Shown here piece after piece: positions 35,379 to 44,327 of a DNA stretch of 57,938 bases. Under the pieces are notes generated by a model. That model saw nothing but the letters and a program-made list of their open reading frames with translations, was not told where the DNA came from and did no database searches. The translations under genes and the position numbers were made by a program. Positions within the stretch are counted from its first letter, which is position 1; each line of letters begins with the position of its first letter. Source of the DNA: Flavobacteriales bacterium. Lineage in GTDB: Bacteria > Bacteroidota > Bacteroidia > Flavobacteriales_D > UBA2798. Location of the stretch: positions 1 to 57,938 of the forward strand of contig JAIBBF010000017.1 in assembly GCA_019694795.1 (NCBI GenBank), in the 5' to 3' direction.

Positions 35379-37781
35379 ATGCGTCACATTAAAAAAGTTG
35401 CAGTACTCGGATCGGGAATTATGGGATCACGTATTGCTTGTCACTTTGCCAACATCGGCTGCGAAGTCTTACTCCTCGATATTGTTCCACGCGAATTATC
35501 GGAAGAGGAAAGTAAAAAAGGACTCACACTCGAACATCCTGCCGTGAGAAACCGGATTGTAAACGCTGCTTTGCAGTCGACCCTCAAATCCAATCCTTCT
35601 CCGATTTATTCCAAAAAATTTATTAGTCGCGTTAAAACCGGAAACTTTGATGATGATATGCCGAAAATTGCGCAATGCGATTGGATCATCGAAGCCGTAG
35701 TGGAGCGTCTGGATATCAAACACCAGGTATTTACCAATGTGGAAAAATACCGCACACCTGGAACTTTAATTTCAACCAATACTTCGGGTATTCCTATTCA
35801 CATGATGCTCGAAGGAAGAAGTGATGATTTTAAAAAACATTTCTGCGGAACACACTTTTTTAATCCACCCCGTTATCTGAAATTACTGGAAATTATTCCA
35901 ACCCCTTCTACCGATCCTTCCATCATCGATTTTCTGATGGAATTCGGAAGCAGAAATCTGGGTAAAACAACTGTGCTTTGTAAAGACACTCCTGCATTTA
36001 TTGCGAACCGTATTGGTGTATATGGAATCATGGCCTTGTTTCACCTGGTGGAAGAAATGGGACTCAGCGTGGAGGAAGTCGATAAATTAACCGGACCCGT
36101 TTTAGGTCGACCCAAATCCGCTACCTTCCGCACCTGTGATGTAGTTGGATTGGATACCTTGGTGCATGTTGCCAATGGACTGGAACAAAACTGCAAACAG
36201 GATGAAGCGAATGCTTTATTTAAATTACCTGCCTATGTGGCCAAAATGAATGAGAACAAATGGCTGGGTGATAAAACCAAACAAGGATTTTACAAAAAAG
36301 TAAAAGGAGAAAACGGCAAAAGCGAAATTCTTGCACTCGATTTAAAAACACTCGAATACCGCGCTCAAAACAAAGTGAAGTTTGCAACCCTCGAAGGAGC
36401 GAAGCAAATTGATGCACTCGAACAACGTATTCCATTTTTGTTTGCCGGAAAAGATAAAGCGGGTGAGTTTTACAGAAAAAGTTTTTCCGGTTTATTCAGT
36501 TATGTTTCATTCCGCATCCCCGAAATTTCTGATGAAATCTACAAAGTAGACGATGCCATGAAAGCCGGATTCGGATGGTCGCAAGGTCCCTTCGAAATTT
36601 GGGATTGTGTTGGACTCAGCACTGCAGCTTCTGCTATGAAGGCTGCCGGTGTTTCCTATGCGGGCTGGATTGATGAAATGATTGCTTCCGGTGCTACTTC
36701 GTTTTATAAAATTGAAAACGGTGCACGCAAATACTTCGATATTCCATCTAAATCCTATAAAGTAATTCCAGGTACCGAAAGTTTAATTTCACTTTCTACC
36801 ATTCGTTCGTCCAATACCATTTGGAAAAACAGCGGCACTACCATCACCGATTTGGGAGACGGAATTTTAAATATTGAATTCCACACCAAAATGAATACCA
36901 TTGGCGGTGAAGTCATCGAAGGAATAAACAAAGCCATTGATCTCGCAGAAAAAAGTTATCGCGGACTAGTCATTTCCAACGACGGTGAAAATTTCTCTGC
37001 CGGTGCAAATCTGGGAATGGTATTTATGCTTGCGGTTGAACAAGAATGGGATGAACTTGATTTTGCTATCCGTGCTTTCCAAAATACCATGATGCGTGTT
37101 CGCTACTCTTCCATTCCGGTAGTTGTTGCTCCGCATAACCTGGTACTTGGTGGCGGATGTGAAATGTGTTTGCATGCCGATAAAGTGATTGCGCATGCAG
37201 AGACGTATATGGGACTCGTAGAATTTGGTGTTGGTGTAATTCCCGGTGGTGGAGGAACCAAAGAATTTGCGGTTCGCTTAAGCGATGAACTTCACGAAGG
37301 TGATGTTGAAATCAATCAATTCAGAAACCGCTTCCTCACCATTGGTCAGGCAAAAGTTTCAACTTCTGCTTACGAAGCATTTGAATTAGGATATCTGCGT
37401 CCAGGCATCGATGAAGTGATTGTTAGTCGCGCTTACCAATTAAGTTATGCTAAGGAAGTTTGTGTTTCACTTGCCGATAAAGGATACACCAAACCGGCGC
37501 AACGAAATGATGTCCGCGTATTAGGAAATTCCGCATTAGGCATTGTGAATGTAGGTGCACACTCCATGCTGAGCGGAAATTACATGAGCGAACACGATCA
37601 TAAAATTTCCATTGAATTAGGAACCGTGTTATCAGGTGGAGATTTATCGGTACCGTCCATGGTTTCGGAACAATACCTGCTCGATTTGGAACGCCGTGCA
37701 TTTTTAAAATTATGCGGAGAAAAGAAAACACTGGAACGAATGCAAAGTATTCTTACCGGTGGTAAAGTATTAAGGAATTAA
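35379..37781 (+). CDS. 3-hydroxyacyl-CoA dehydrogenase / enoyl-CoA hydratase fusion
   Basis: Trifunctional-type beta-oxidation protein (hydration and second oxidation step). The N-terminal NAD fold has VAVLGSGIMGSRIACHFANI (residues 6-25), then CGTHFFNPPRYLKLLEIIPT and the C-terminal dehydrogenase domain. The crotonase domain is at the C-terminal half: NDGENFSAGANLG (about 530), VLGGGCEMCLHADKVI and GLVEFGVGVIPGGGGTKE. This dehydrogenase-first order is opposite to E. coli FadB and is the form typical of Bacteroidota and many others. Length (800) is normal. It is followed after one base by the inserted nucleotidyltransferase gene. Confidence 0.94.
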   Translation: MRHIKKVAVLGSGIMGSRIACHFANIGCEVLLLDIVPRELSEEESKKGLTLEHPAVRNRIVNAALQSTLKSNPSPIYSKKFISRVKTGNFDDDMPKIAQCDWIIEAVVERLDIKHQVFTNVEKYRTPGTLISTNTSGIPIHMMLEGRSDDFKKHFCGTHFFNPPRYLKLLEIIPTPSTDPSIIDFLMEFGSRNLGKTTVLCKDTPAFIANRIGVYGIMALFHLVEEMGLSVEEVDKLTGPVLGRPKSATFRTCDVVGLDTLVHVANGLEQNCKQDEANALFKLPAYVAKMNENKWLGDKTKQGFYKKVKGENGKSEILALDLKTLEYRAQNKVKFATLEGAKQIDALEQRIPFLFAGKDKAGEFYRKSFSGLFSYVSFRIPEISDEIYKVDDAMKAGFGWSQGPFEIWDCVGLSTAASAMKAAGVSYAGWIDEMIASGATSFYKIENGARKYFDIPSKSYKVIPGTESLISLSTIRSSNTIWKNSGTTITDLGDGILNIEFHTKMNTIGGEVIEGINKAIDLAEKSYRGLVISNDGENFSAGANLGMVFMLAVEQEWDELDFAIRAFQNTMMRVRYSSIPVVVAPHNLVLGGGCEMCLHADKVIAHAETYMGLVEFGVGVIPGGGGTKEFAVRLSDELHEGDVEINQFRNRFLTIGQAKVSTSAYEAFELGYLRPGIDEVIVSRAYQLSYAKEVCVSLADKGYTKPAQRNDVRVLGNSALGIVNVGAHSMLSGNYMSEHDHKISIELGTVLSGGDLSVPSMVSEQYLLDLERRAFLKLCGEKKTLERMQSILTGGKVLRN

Positions 37782-37782
37782 C

Positions 37783-38181
37783 ATGGATTTTGAAGAATTA
37801 TTTTCCCAACTCGAAAAGAACAAAGTTAATTACGTTATCTGTGGAGGCTTAGCCGTGGCTCTTTATGGAATTCCACGTATGACGTTCGACATTGATTTGA
37901 TTATAGAAATGGAAAAACAAAATCTATTGCAATTTGAAAAGACCATGAATGAACTAGGTTATCAGTCTATTCTACCTTTTTCCTTAAATCAACTTATTGA
38001 AAAAGAATCCATATCAGATTTGATTAAAGACAAAAACCTAATTGCATTTGGTTTCTTTAATACAACCAGAAATAAAATGAATATTGATGTATTGGTCGAT
38101 GTACCTGTAAGCTATGAAAAAATTAGCTCAAAAAGGGTGCATAGACAAATAGGAAAAACAGGTTTTTATCTAATGAATTAA
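37783..38181 (+). CDS. Nucleotidyltransferase (AbiEii/DUF6036-like), frameshifted at its 3' end
   Basis: 132 residues. The nucleotidyltransferase signature is VNYVICGGLAVALYGIPR followed by MTFDIDLII (catalytic DxD near residue 37) and the third acidic strand MNIDVLVDVP. The fold is that of AbiEii/MNT-type enzymes, some of which are toxins of type IV systems. The frame ends early at 38181, while the adjacent frame continues with the conserved C-terminal helix (see 38151-38276). The gene begins one base after the fadB-type stop and is more A+T-rich than the fad genes, suggesting insertion into the operon. If the frameshift is real the enzyme is truncated. Confidence 0.7.
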   Translation: MDFEELFSQLEKNKVNYVICGGLAVALYGIPRMTFDIDLIIEMEKQNLLQFEKTMNELGYQSILPFSLNQLIEKESISDLIKDKNLIAFGFFNTTRNKMNIDVLVDVPVSYEKISSKRVHRQIGKTGFYLMN

Positions 38182-38276
38182 TTGAATTAAAAAAGTATGC
38201 CAACAGAATGCAGGATAAAAAAGACATTGAACAATTAATGGAATTAAAAAACAAAAAGAATCAGGATGGAATTTGA
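38151..38276 (+). other. Out-of-frame continuation of the nucleotidyltransferase
   Basis: In the -1 frame the sequence reads SNELIELKKYANRMQDKKD then IEQLMELKNKKNQDGI and stops at 38276. This matches the LIxLKKxAxRxxDxxDI ending of the family. The shift must occur near runs of A and T at 38153-38169. The following gene starts inside this tail (ATG 38266), as expected if the original reading frame ended at 38276. No canonical -1 slippery heptamer is in the correct frame. Confidence 0.6.
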
Positions 38277-38460
38277 ATATAATATTGACCCCAGGCATTT
38301 AGAAGACTTTAGTAAAAAAAGTGCTGAAGAAGTATTGCAACTGATTTCGGATACCTGGGTATTTATTACTTCAACGTTAAGTCCTTCTGAAAAGATTGAA
38401 TTTCTTAATCGAAAAAGAGAAAAAAAAATGAAAATGAACTCAAATCAACAACCAAAATAA
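38266..38460 (+). CDS. Small partner protein of the nucleotidyltransferase
   Basis: 64 residues, charged and helical (DPRHLEDFSKKSAEEVLQLI, LSPSEKIEFLNRKREKKMK), no TM. The start overlaps the frame-shifted end of the nucleotidyltransferase by 11 bases, and the stop lies just before the thiolase gene. It resembles the small second gene of two-gene nucleotidyltransferase modules. Family not recognised; partner status is inferred from the overlap. Confidence 0.55.
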   Translation: MEFEYNIDPRHLEDFSKKSAEEVLQLISDTWVFITSTLSPSEKIEFLNRKREKKMKMNSNQQPK

Positions 38461-38463
38461 ACT

Positions 38464-39639
38464 ATGGAAGCATATATAGTATCCGCATACCGAACTGCAG
38501 TTGGAAAGGCCGGAAGAGGCGGGTTCCGGTTTACACGTCCCGATGATCTCGCCGCTACCGTTATCCGTCACATGATGGAGCAATTACCGATGGTTGACAA
38601 AGAACGTATCGATGATGTAATTGTTGGTAACGCTATGCCTGAATCGGAACAGGGATTGAACATGGGACGATTTATTTCGCTTATGGGACTCGACACCGAA
38701 AAAGTTCCGGGAATGACCGTGAATCGTTATTGTGCATCGGGACTTGAAACGATTGCCATTGCCACTGCAAAAATTAAATCCGGATTGGCCGATTGCATCA
38801 TTGCAGGCGGTAGCGAGAGCATGAGCCTTATCCCTATGGGAGGATGGCGTGTTGTTCCTAATCCGGAAGTATCGAAAGAACATCCCGACTGGTATTGGGG
38901 AATGGGCTTAACCGCAGAAGCCGTTGCGAAGGAATATAAGGTGTCGCGCGAGGATCAGGATGCGTTTGCGTATCGTTCGCACATGAAGGCCTTAGAAGCG
39001 ATAAAAAGCGGTAAATTCAAGAATGAGATTGTCCCTGTTAAAGTAAAAGAAAATTACCTGGATGCGGATATGAAGAAAAAGGTGAAGGAATACATTGTGG
39101 ATACTGATGAAGGACCACGTGCCGACACCTCGCTCGAATCGCTGGCGAATCTGAAACCGGTTTTTGCCAATGGTGGATTTGTAACTGCAGGTAATTCCTC
39201 TCAAACTTCGGATGGAGCAGCATTTGTAATGGTTATGAGTGAACGCATGGTAAAAGAATTGGGTTTACAACCCATCGCCCGCCTTGTAAGCTACGCAGCT
39301 GCAGGAGTACCACCACGCATTATGGGAATTGGTCCCGTTGCCGCTATACCCAAAGCATTGCAATTAGCAGGATTATCGAAAAATGATATTTCGTTGTTTG
39401 AATTGAACGAAGCCTTTGCATCGCAATCACTCGCCGTTGTGCGCGAGCTCGATTTGAATCCGGAAATCATCAACGTCAACGGTGGCGCTATTGCATTGGG
39501 TCACCCCCTCGGTTGTTCGGGAGCAAAACTTTCCGTGCAATTATTTAATGAATTAAAAAGAAGAAATCAGAAATACGGAATGGTGACCATGTGCGTGGGT
39601 ACGGGACAAGGCGCTGCCGGAATTTTTGAAATGTTATAA
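38464..39639 (+). CDS. fadA: Acetyl-CoA acyltransferase (3-ketoacyl-CoA thiolase)
   Basis: Last step of beta-oxidation. VNRYCASGLETIAIA has the acyl-accepting Cys (about residue 90), AGGSESMSLIPMGG follows, GNSSQTSDGAAFVMVMS is near 245, and the C-terminal NVNGGAIALGHPLGCSGAK (His) and MCVGTGQGAAGIFE (Cys) complete the catalytic set. Length (391) is normal. The thiolase follows the fadB-type dehydrogenase in this operon, as expected, except that the nucleotidyltransferase module separates them. Confidence 0.95.
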   Translation: MEAYIVSAYRTAVGKAGRGGFRFTRPDDLAATVIRHMMEQLPMVDKERIDDVIVGNAMPESEQGLNMGRFISLMGLDTEKVPGMTVNRYCASGLETIAIATAKIKSGLADCIIAGGSESMSLIPMGGWRVVPNPEVSKEHPDWYWGMGLTAEAVAKEYKVSREDQDAFAYRSHMKALEAIKSGKFKNEIVPVKVKENYLDADMKKKVKEYIVDTDEGPRADTSLESLANLKPVFANGGFVTAGNSSQTSDGAAFVMVMSERMVKELGLQPIARLVSYAAAGVPPRIMGIGPVAAIPKALQLAGLSKNDISLFELNEAFASQSLAVVRELDLNPEIINVNGGAIALGHPLGCSGAKLSVQLFNELKRRNQKYGMVTMCVGTGQGAAGIFEML

Positions 39640-39674
39640 ATCACGAAGTATACGAACATCTAAATAACCGATTC

Positions 39675-41453
39675 ATGAGTAATCCAATTAAAGGTGGAGA
39701 ATTTTTAATCCGCGAAACCGAAGCCAAGGACATTTTCATTCCCGAAGAATGGAATGAAGAACAAAAAATGATTGCCCAAACCTGCAGAGATTTTCTGGAG
39801 CAGGAAGTATTTCCGAACCTGGAACGTATCGACCATCAGGAAGAAGGTTTAATGGTGGAATTGCTGAACAAAGCAGCAGAATTAGGAATGCTCGGAATTA
39901 CCGTGCCGGAAGAATACGGCGGATTCGGAAAAGATTTCGTTACGGGAATGCTAACCACTGAGGTTACCGGGGCGGGACATTCCTTCGCTGTTGCCTTAGC
40001 TGCGCATGTTGGAATCGGAACTTTACCTATTCTGTATTACGGAAACGAAACACAAAAACAAAAATACATTCCCAAACTGGCCAGCGGAGAATGGAAAGCA
40101 GCTTATTGCTTAACCGAACCCGGATCAGGATCTGATGCTAATAGCGGAAAAACAAAAGCGGTACTGGATGCCGATGGAAAAAATTATACGCTGAACGGAC
40201 AAAAAATGTGGATCACCAATGGTGGATTTGCAGATGTATTTACCGTTTTTGCAAAAATTGATAACGATGAAAATCTTTCTGCATTTATTGTTGAAAGAAG
40301 CTGGGAAGGAATTTCGTTTAATCCCGAAGAAAAGAAAATGGGAATTAAAGGATCGTCGACCCGACAAATCTTTTTCAATAATGTGAAAGTCCCGGTAGAA
40401 AACATGTTATCGGAGCGCCAGAATGGATTTAAGATTGCGCTCAATATTTTAAATATTGGTCGTATTAAATTAGCCGGTGCTGCATTGGGTGGCGCTAAAG
40501 AAGCCATCACCAAATCGGTGCAATACGCCAATGAACGTCAGCAATTCGGAAGACCCATTTCCAAATACGGAGCCATCCGCCACAAATTGGGCGAACAGGT
40601 GATTCGTGCTTTTGCTGCAGAATCTGCAACCTATCGCTGCTCGCAAAATGTAGAAGATGCTATTGATGCTTTAAAAGCCGGTGGAATGGAAAAAGAAAAA
40701 GCCATTCTGAAAGGTGTAGAACAATTTGCTGCTGAAGCTGCCATTTTAAAAGTGGCAGGATCGGAAGCGCTCGATTATGTAGTGGATGAAGGTGTACAAA
40801 TTTACGGCGGAATGGGATATTCTGCAGAAGCACCGATGGACCGTGCTTACCGCGATTCACGCATCAACCGTATTTTCGAAGGAACCAATGAAATCAACCG
40901 TATGTTGATTGTAGATATGTTACTTCGTAAAGCGATGAAAGGTGAATTGGATTTGATGGGTCCCGCTATGAAAGTAGCACAGGAACTGATGTCGATTCCC
41001 GATTTCTCTTCTGAAGAAGAAACTGCATTTTCGAAACAGAAAAAATATGTGCGTCAGTTTAAAAAAGCCGTGTTAATGGTAGCAGGAGCAGCAGCACAAA
41101 AGCTCATGAACAACCTCGCTAAAGAACAGGAAGTGCTGATCAATATTGCAGATATGATTATTGACACTTACGTTGCTGAAAGTACCTTACTGCGTGCCGA
41201 AAAAATTGCAAGCATGAAAGGCGAATCCGATGCTGCGGTGTATATTGATATTGCGCGTTGTTATATTAATGATGCTGCCGATCGTATCAATAAAAACGGT
41301 AAAGAAGCCATCAACAGTTTTGCAGAAGGTGATGAACTTCGTATGATGTTAATGGGATTAAAACGCTTCACCAAAATTGATTCGTTTAATGCCAAAGAAG
41401 CGCGCAGAAATGTAGCGGCTAAATTAATTGAAGCCAATAAATATTGCTTCTGA
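39675..41453 (+). CDS. Acyl-CoA dehydrogenase
   Basis: First oxidation step of beta-oxidation; FAD enzyme. LGITVPEEYGGFGKDF, YCLTEPGSGSDANSGKT (FAD/substrate signature, about residue 140), KMWITNGGFADVFTVFAK and YGGMGYSAEAPMDRAYRDSR (about 375, containing the catalytic Glu segment) followed by RIFEGTNEINRM. A C-terminal extension of about 170 helical residues makes it 592 long, the usual size of this Bacteroidota type. It is 35 bp after the thiolase, in the same operon. Confidence 0.94.
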   Translation: MSNPIKGGEFLIRETEAKDIFIPEEWNEEQKMIAQTCRDFLEQEVFPNLERIDHQEEGLMVELLNKAAELGMLGITVPEEYGGFGKDFVTGMLTTEVTGAGHSFAVALAAHVGIGTLPILYYGNETQKQKYIPKLASGEWKAAYCLTEPGSGSDANSGKTKAVLDADGKNYTLNGQKMWITNGGFADVFTVFAKIDNDENLSAFIVERSWEGISFNPEEKKMGIKGSSTRQIFFNNVKVPVENMLSERQNGFKIALNILNIGRIKLAGAALGGAKEAITKSVQYANERQQFGRPISKYGAIRHKLGEQVIRAFAAESATYRCSQNVEDAIDALKAGGMEKEKAILKGVEQFAAEAAILKVAGSEALDYVVDEGVQIYGGMGYSAEAPMDRAYRDSRINRIFEGTNEINRMLIVDMLLRKAMKGELDLMGPAMKVAQELMSIPDFSSEEETAFSKQKKYVRQFKKAVLMVAGAAAQKLMNNLAKEQEVLINIADMIIDTYVAESTLLRAEKIASMKGESDAAVYIDIARCYINDAADRINKNGKEAINSFAEGDELRMMLMGLKRFTKIDSFNAKEARRNVAAKLIEANKYCF

Positions 41454-41454
41454 T

Positions 41455-41802
41455 ATGTTCGAACACAAGAAGAAACCACTTCTTTCCCGTTCACAATATG
41501 TACAGCGGATCATCAGAAATTTTCTGTGGTCCGCTGTCATCGTTTTTATTTCTCTTCTCATTGGAATGATCGGTTATCATTTCATTGCGGGATTAGGTTG
41601 GATAGATGCTTTATTGAATTCGAGCATGATCCTGACCGGTATGGGTCCCGTTGATCCGATGCCCAATGATGCCTCCAAATTATTCGCCAGCTTTTATGCC
41701 TTGTTCAGCGGTGTTGCGTTTTTAACTACCATGACCATCCTCTTAGCTCCAGTTGTACATCGCTTCATGCACAAATTCCATCTCGAAGATGAAAAAGATT
41801 AA
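41455..41802 (+). CDS. Small two-TM protein with pore-loop-like segment
   Basis: 115 residues from ATG 41455, one base after the acyl-CoA dehydrogenase stop. Two TM helices (about 24-46 and 80-104) flank a short re-entrant-like stretch SSMILTGMGPVDPMPND. The arrangement TM-loop-TM recalls two-TM channels but lacks a K+ filter. The C-terminus is basic/acidic (HRFMHKFHLEDEKD). Conserved-hypothetical style; no function known to me. Its end overlaps the start of the next gene. Confidence 0.65.
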   Translation: MFEHKKKPLLSRSQYVQRIIRNFLWSAVIVFISLLIGMIGYHFIAGLGWIDALLNSSMILTGMGPVDPMPNDASKLFASFYALFSGVAFLTTMTILLAPVVHRFMHKFHLEDEKD

Positions 41803-42622
41803 CCGCTATTTAAGCACACTCGCTCTACCAGTTTTTGCCTTGTTCTTTTCCTCTTGCGGAAACGAATCGCCAACGAAAGAAAATGCTACCGATACACGTC
41901 AAACCTCAACGGCTGATACGCTCTTGTGGGAAAAAGCTATGGTAGAAAAATCGGAGGGCGACTGCAAAGCTGGAAATTGCATTCAGGTTTCATTTCAAAC
42001 ACTGAAGTTTATTTCCGGTAATAAAGTAATCGACGATGCGCTGAATGCCTGGCAGGAAAAAACAATGATTGAGATGAGCGGACAAAATGCAGCCGGAAAT
42101 TTAAATGAAGCAGGCGATAAACTCATCCATAATTTTCTGAATGAAATGGAATACGATCCGGAATATATGCAGTCCTGGGAAATGGAATGCGTAGCTTCCA
42201 TCGACTTTCAGGATACGGAAATCATTTCCTTATCGGTTTCTGCCTATACCTATTTCGGAGGTGCACATCCCAATTCGGATGTAGCTATGATCAGTGTTTA
42301 TAAATCGACCGGGAAAATGGTGACCTTAGAGGATCTTGTAAGCGATACCGCACAGTTGAGATCCATTGCGCAGGAAAAATTTAAAGCGGAATTCTGCAAA
42401 GAAACCAAAGGCGATTGTTCCGAAGCGGGATTCGATTTTGGAGAAGAAGATTTTCCGCTGGCGGCGAATTTTGAGGTCACCGAAAAAGGAATTTTATTTT
42501 TCTACAACCAATACGAAATTGCACCTTATGCAATGGGGACCTTCGATTTAACACTGGAATGGAAAGAAATCGAATCGATTTTAAAAGGGAAATTAAAAGG
42601 CGGGAAAAAATCCTCAGTTTAA
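41789..42622 (+). CDS. Lipoprotein with DUF3298/RsiV-like domain
   Basis: Start 41789 gives a lipoprotein signal (LSTLALPVFALFFSSCGNES; lipobox Cys at about residue 23), overlapping the previous gene by 14 bases. The mature protein has a PdaC/DUF4163-like part (FQTLKFISGNKVIDDALNA) followed by DUF3298 (SAYTYFGGAHPNSDVAMI, GKMVTLEDLVSD, FFYNQYEIAPYAMGTFDLTL). This fold is found in RsiV, the lysozyme-sensing anti-sigma factor, and in periplasmic proteins of unknown role. It overlaps the convergent gene at 42614 by 9 bases. Confidence 0.8.
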   Translation: MKKINRYLSTLALPVFALFFSSCGNESPTKENATDTRQTSTADTLLWEKAMVEKSEGDCKAGNCIQVSFQTLKFISGNKVIDDALNAWQEKTMIEMSGQNAAGNLNEAGDKLIHNFLNEMEYDPEYMQSWEMECVASIDFQDTEIISLSVSAYTYFGGAHPNSDVAMISVYKSTGKMVTLEDLVSDTAQLRSIAQEKFKAEFCKETKGDCSEAGFDFGEEDFPLAANFEVTEKGILFFYNQYEIAPYAMGTFDLTLEWKEIESILKGKLKGGKKSSV

Positions 42623-43096
42623 AAACTGCTTGTGCCAGCTTTCTGAAATCGGTAATTTAAATCCGGCTAAAAATTCTTTTTTATCCTTAACCAAAGGATT
42701 ATGCACTAAGGTATGATCCGTGATTTTTCCGGCTTGTTTTAAATCGGAAAGTGCATGAAGGGATACTAATTCAATTCCTGAATTTATTTCAACTGCCACT
42801 TTCATACGATCCATAAACGAAAGTTTTAAATCGTTCTCCATGGCGCGGACAAATGCCACACTTTTATCAATGGAACAACCCGAAGCAGAAGCATGATGTT
42901 CATCCACCATCACCATTAAAAATAAATGATCAATGATGTCGATATCCGCTTGTAAAGGTGTGCCGTGGGTGGACCATCCCTCTACAAATTGTTTCGCTGC
43001 GTTTTGAATGTGCGCAACCTCAGCATCGGTCAATAAACGATCGGCCTGGTAAATCCAAACGCGACTATCATCGGGTAAATTTTTCCAGTCGGCCAT
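42614..43096 (-). CDS. Conserved protein, commonly labelled ABC transporter ATPase in Bacteroidota
   Basis: 160 residues from ATG 43096. Conserved blocks: DSRVWIYQADRLLTDAEV, VEGWSTHGTPLQADIDI and HHASASGCSIDKSVAFVR. No Walker A or ABC signature is visible, so the ABC transporter ATPase name often given to this family is not supported by sequence. It starts one base after the stop of the upstream Fe-S gene and ends the minus-strand cluster 48374-42614. Function unknown. Confidence 0.65.
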   Translation of the reverse strand: MADWKNLPDDSRVWIYQADRLLTDAEVAHIQNAAKQFVEGWSTHGTPLQADIDIIDHLFLMVMVDEHHASASGCSIDKSVAFVRAMENDLKLSFMDRMKVAVEINSGIELVSLHALSDLKQAGKITDHTLVHNPLVKDKKEFLAGFKLPISESWHKQFLN

Positions 43097-43097
43097 T

Positions 43098-43892
43098 TTA
43101 TAAATCTGCTGCGTTGGCAATTAATTCGGCAATATCTAAAACCTGAATTTCTTTTTCCTTGTTGAAATTCTTCACACCGTCGGTCATCATGGTATTGCAA
43201 AACGGACAACCCGTTGCAATTACATTTGGCTGTAGCGATAACGCTTCTTCGGTGCGTTCGATGTTGACTTCCTTATTTCCGTGTTCGGCTTCTTTAAACA
43301 TTTGCGCACCGCCAGCACCGCAACAAAATCCTTTTTGTTTGCAACGCTTCATTTCTACGAGCTCTACATCGAGTTTGGCAATGAGTTCACGCGGAGCTTC
43401 GTATTCGTCGTTGGCGCGACCGAGATAACAGGGATCGTGAAAAGTAATTTTCTTTCCTTTAAACTCACCGCCGCCTTTAATTTTTAGTCGACCTTCATTA
43501 ATAAGCGATTGCACGAATTGTGTATGGTGCATCACTTCATAATTGCCGCCCAGTTCGGGGTATTCGTTTTTGAGGGTGTTAAAACAATGCGGACAAGCCG
43601 TCACAATTTTTTTCACTTCATACGCATTTAGCACCTGAATATTTTGCATGGCCTGCATCTGAAATAAAAATTCATTTCCGGCACGTTTGGCCGGATCGCC
43701 GGTGCAGGTTTCTTCGGTGCCCAATACAGCAAATTTTACATTGGCGCCATTTAATATTTTCACCAAAGCCTTGGTGATTTTTTTAGCGCGGTCGTCGAAA
43801 CTTCCTGCACATCCTACCCAAAACAACACTTCCGGAGATTCTCCCGAAGCCATGTAATCGGCCATTGTTTTTACATTCAAAGCATTGCTCAT
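43098..43892 (-). CDS. (Fe-S)-binding CCG-domain protein, HdrB/HdrD-like
   Basis: 264 residues with two CCG-type cysteine domains: CPHCFNTLKNEYPELGG, DPCYLGRANDEYEAPRELI, CKQKGFCCGAGGAQMFKE and ATGCPFCNTMMTDG. These bind an unusual 4Fe-4S cluster in heterodisulfide reductase HdrB/HdrD, LutA and GlpC. Together with the membrane 2x[4Fe-4S] protein at 44722-46047 it would form a split HdrD/HdrE-like quinone-linked reductase. Substrate unknown. Two unrelated genes separate the pair here. Confidence 0.85.
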   Translation of the reverse strand: MSNALNVKTMADYMASGESPEVLFWVGCAGSFDDRAKKITKALVKILNGANVKFAVLGTEETCTGDPAKRAGNEFLFQMQAMQNIQVLNAYEVKKIVTACPHCFNTLKNEYPELGGNYEVMHHTQFVQSLINEGRLKIKGGGEFKGKKITFHDPCYLGRANDEYEAPRELIAKLDVELVEMKRCKQKGFCCGAGGAQMFKEAEHGNKEVNIERTEEALSLQPNVIATGCPFCNTMMTDGVKNFNKEKEIQVLDIAELIANAADL

Positions 43893-43898
43893 GATCGC

Positions 43899-44324
43899 TT
43901 ATTTTTCGAAAACCTGAATGGTAACTTCTTTCTCGATTAAATCGGTAAATCTTCCTTCGTAACGTGTAGCACGCACCATGTGATTATCGATCCAGTGATA
44001 ATTTCCTCCACGTGGTTTACCCATCAGCAAAGCGTGGTATTTAAATCCGTTCTGTTGCAACCAGTTTTCGGTTACCTCGCGGTGTTCTTCGGTGCGCGAA
44101 GTGAAAAAGGTGATGATGTGACCTTCATCGTACCATTTGTTTAACGTAATCAGCGCTTCAGGATATAAAGCAGCGTCTTTCATTCTCCATGGTTCTTCAT
44201 TGGGAATGTCGTCGCAAATGGTTCCATCGATATCGATGAGGTAATTTTTAATGTGAGAAGGAAGAACGGGACTCAGATGTTTCCCGTTCTCCTCTAATGA
44301 AATCAGTTGAGAGTCGTTATGCAT
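43899..44324 (-). CDS. HAD-superfamily phosphatase-like protein
   Basis: 141 residues. Motif I YLIDIDGTICDDIP has the nucleophile Asp; ITFFTSRTEEHREVTENWL is motif II; LMGKPRGGNYHWIDNH supplies the Lys and acidic residues. It has no cap domain and resembles short HAD enzymes of the LNS2/phosphoheptose type. Bacteroidota genomes often label it phosphoheptose isomerase, which the motifs do not support. It lies within the amidase-MCE-Fe-S cluster with 6 bp to the next gene. Confidence 0.75.
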   Translation of the reverse strand: MHNDSQLISLEENGKHLSPVLPSHIKNYLIDIDGTICDDIPNEEPWRMKDAALYPEALITLNKWYDEGHIITFFTSRTEEHREVTENWLQQNGFKYHALLMGKPRGGNYHWIDNHMVRATRYEGRFTDLIEKEVTIQVFEK

Positions 44325-44327
44325 TGA

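Noticed and set aside
38151-38181. Programmed -1 frameshift in the nucleotidyltransferase
   Set aside because: The A and T runs do not form an X-XXY-YYZ heptamer in the right frame, so mutation or sequencing error is more likely.
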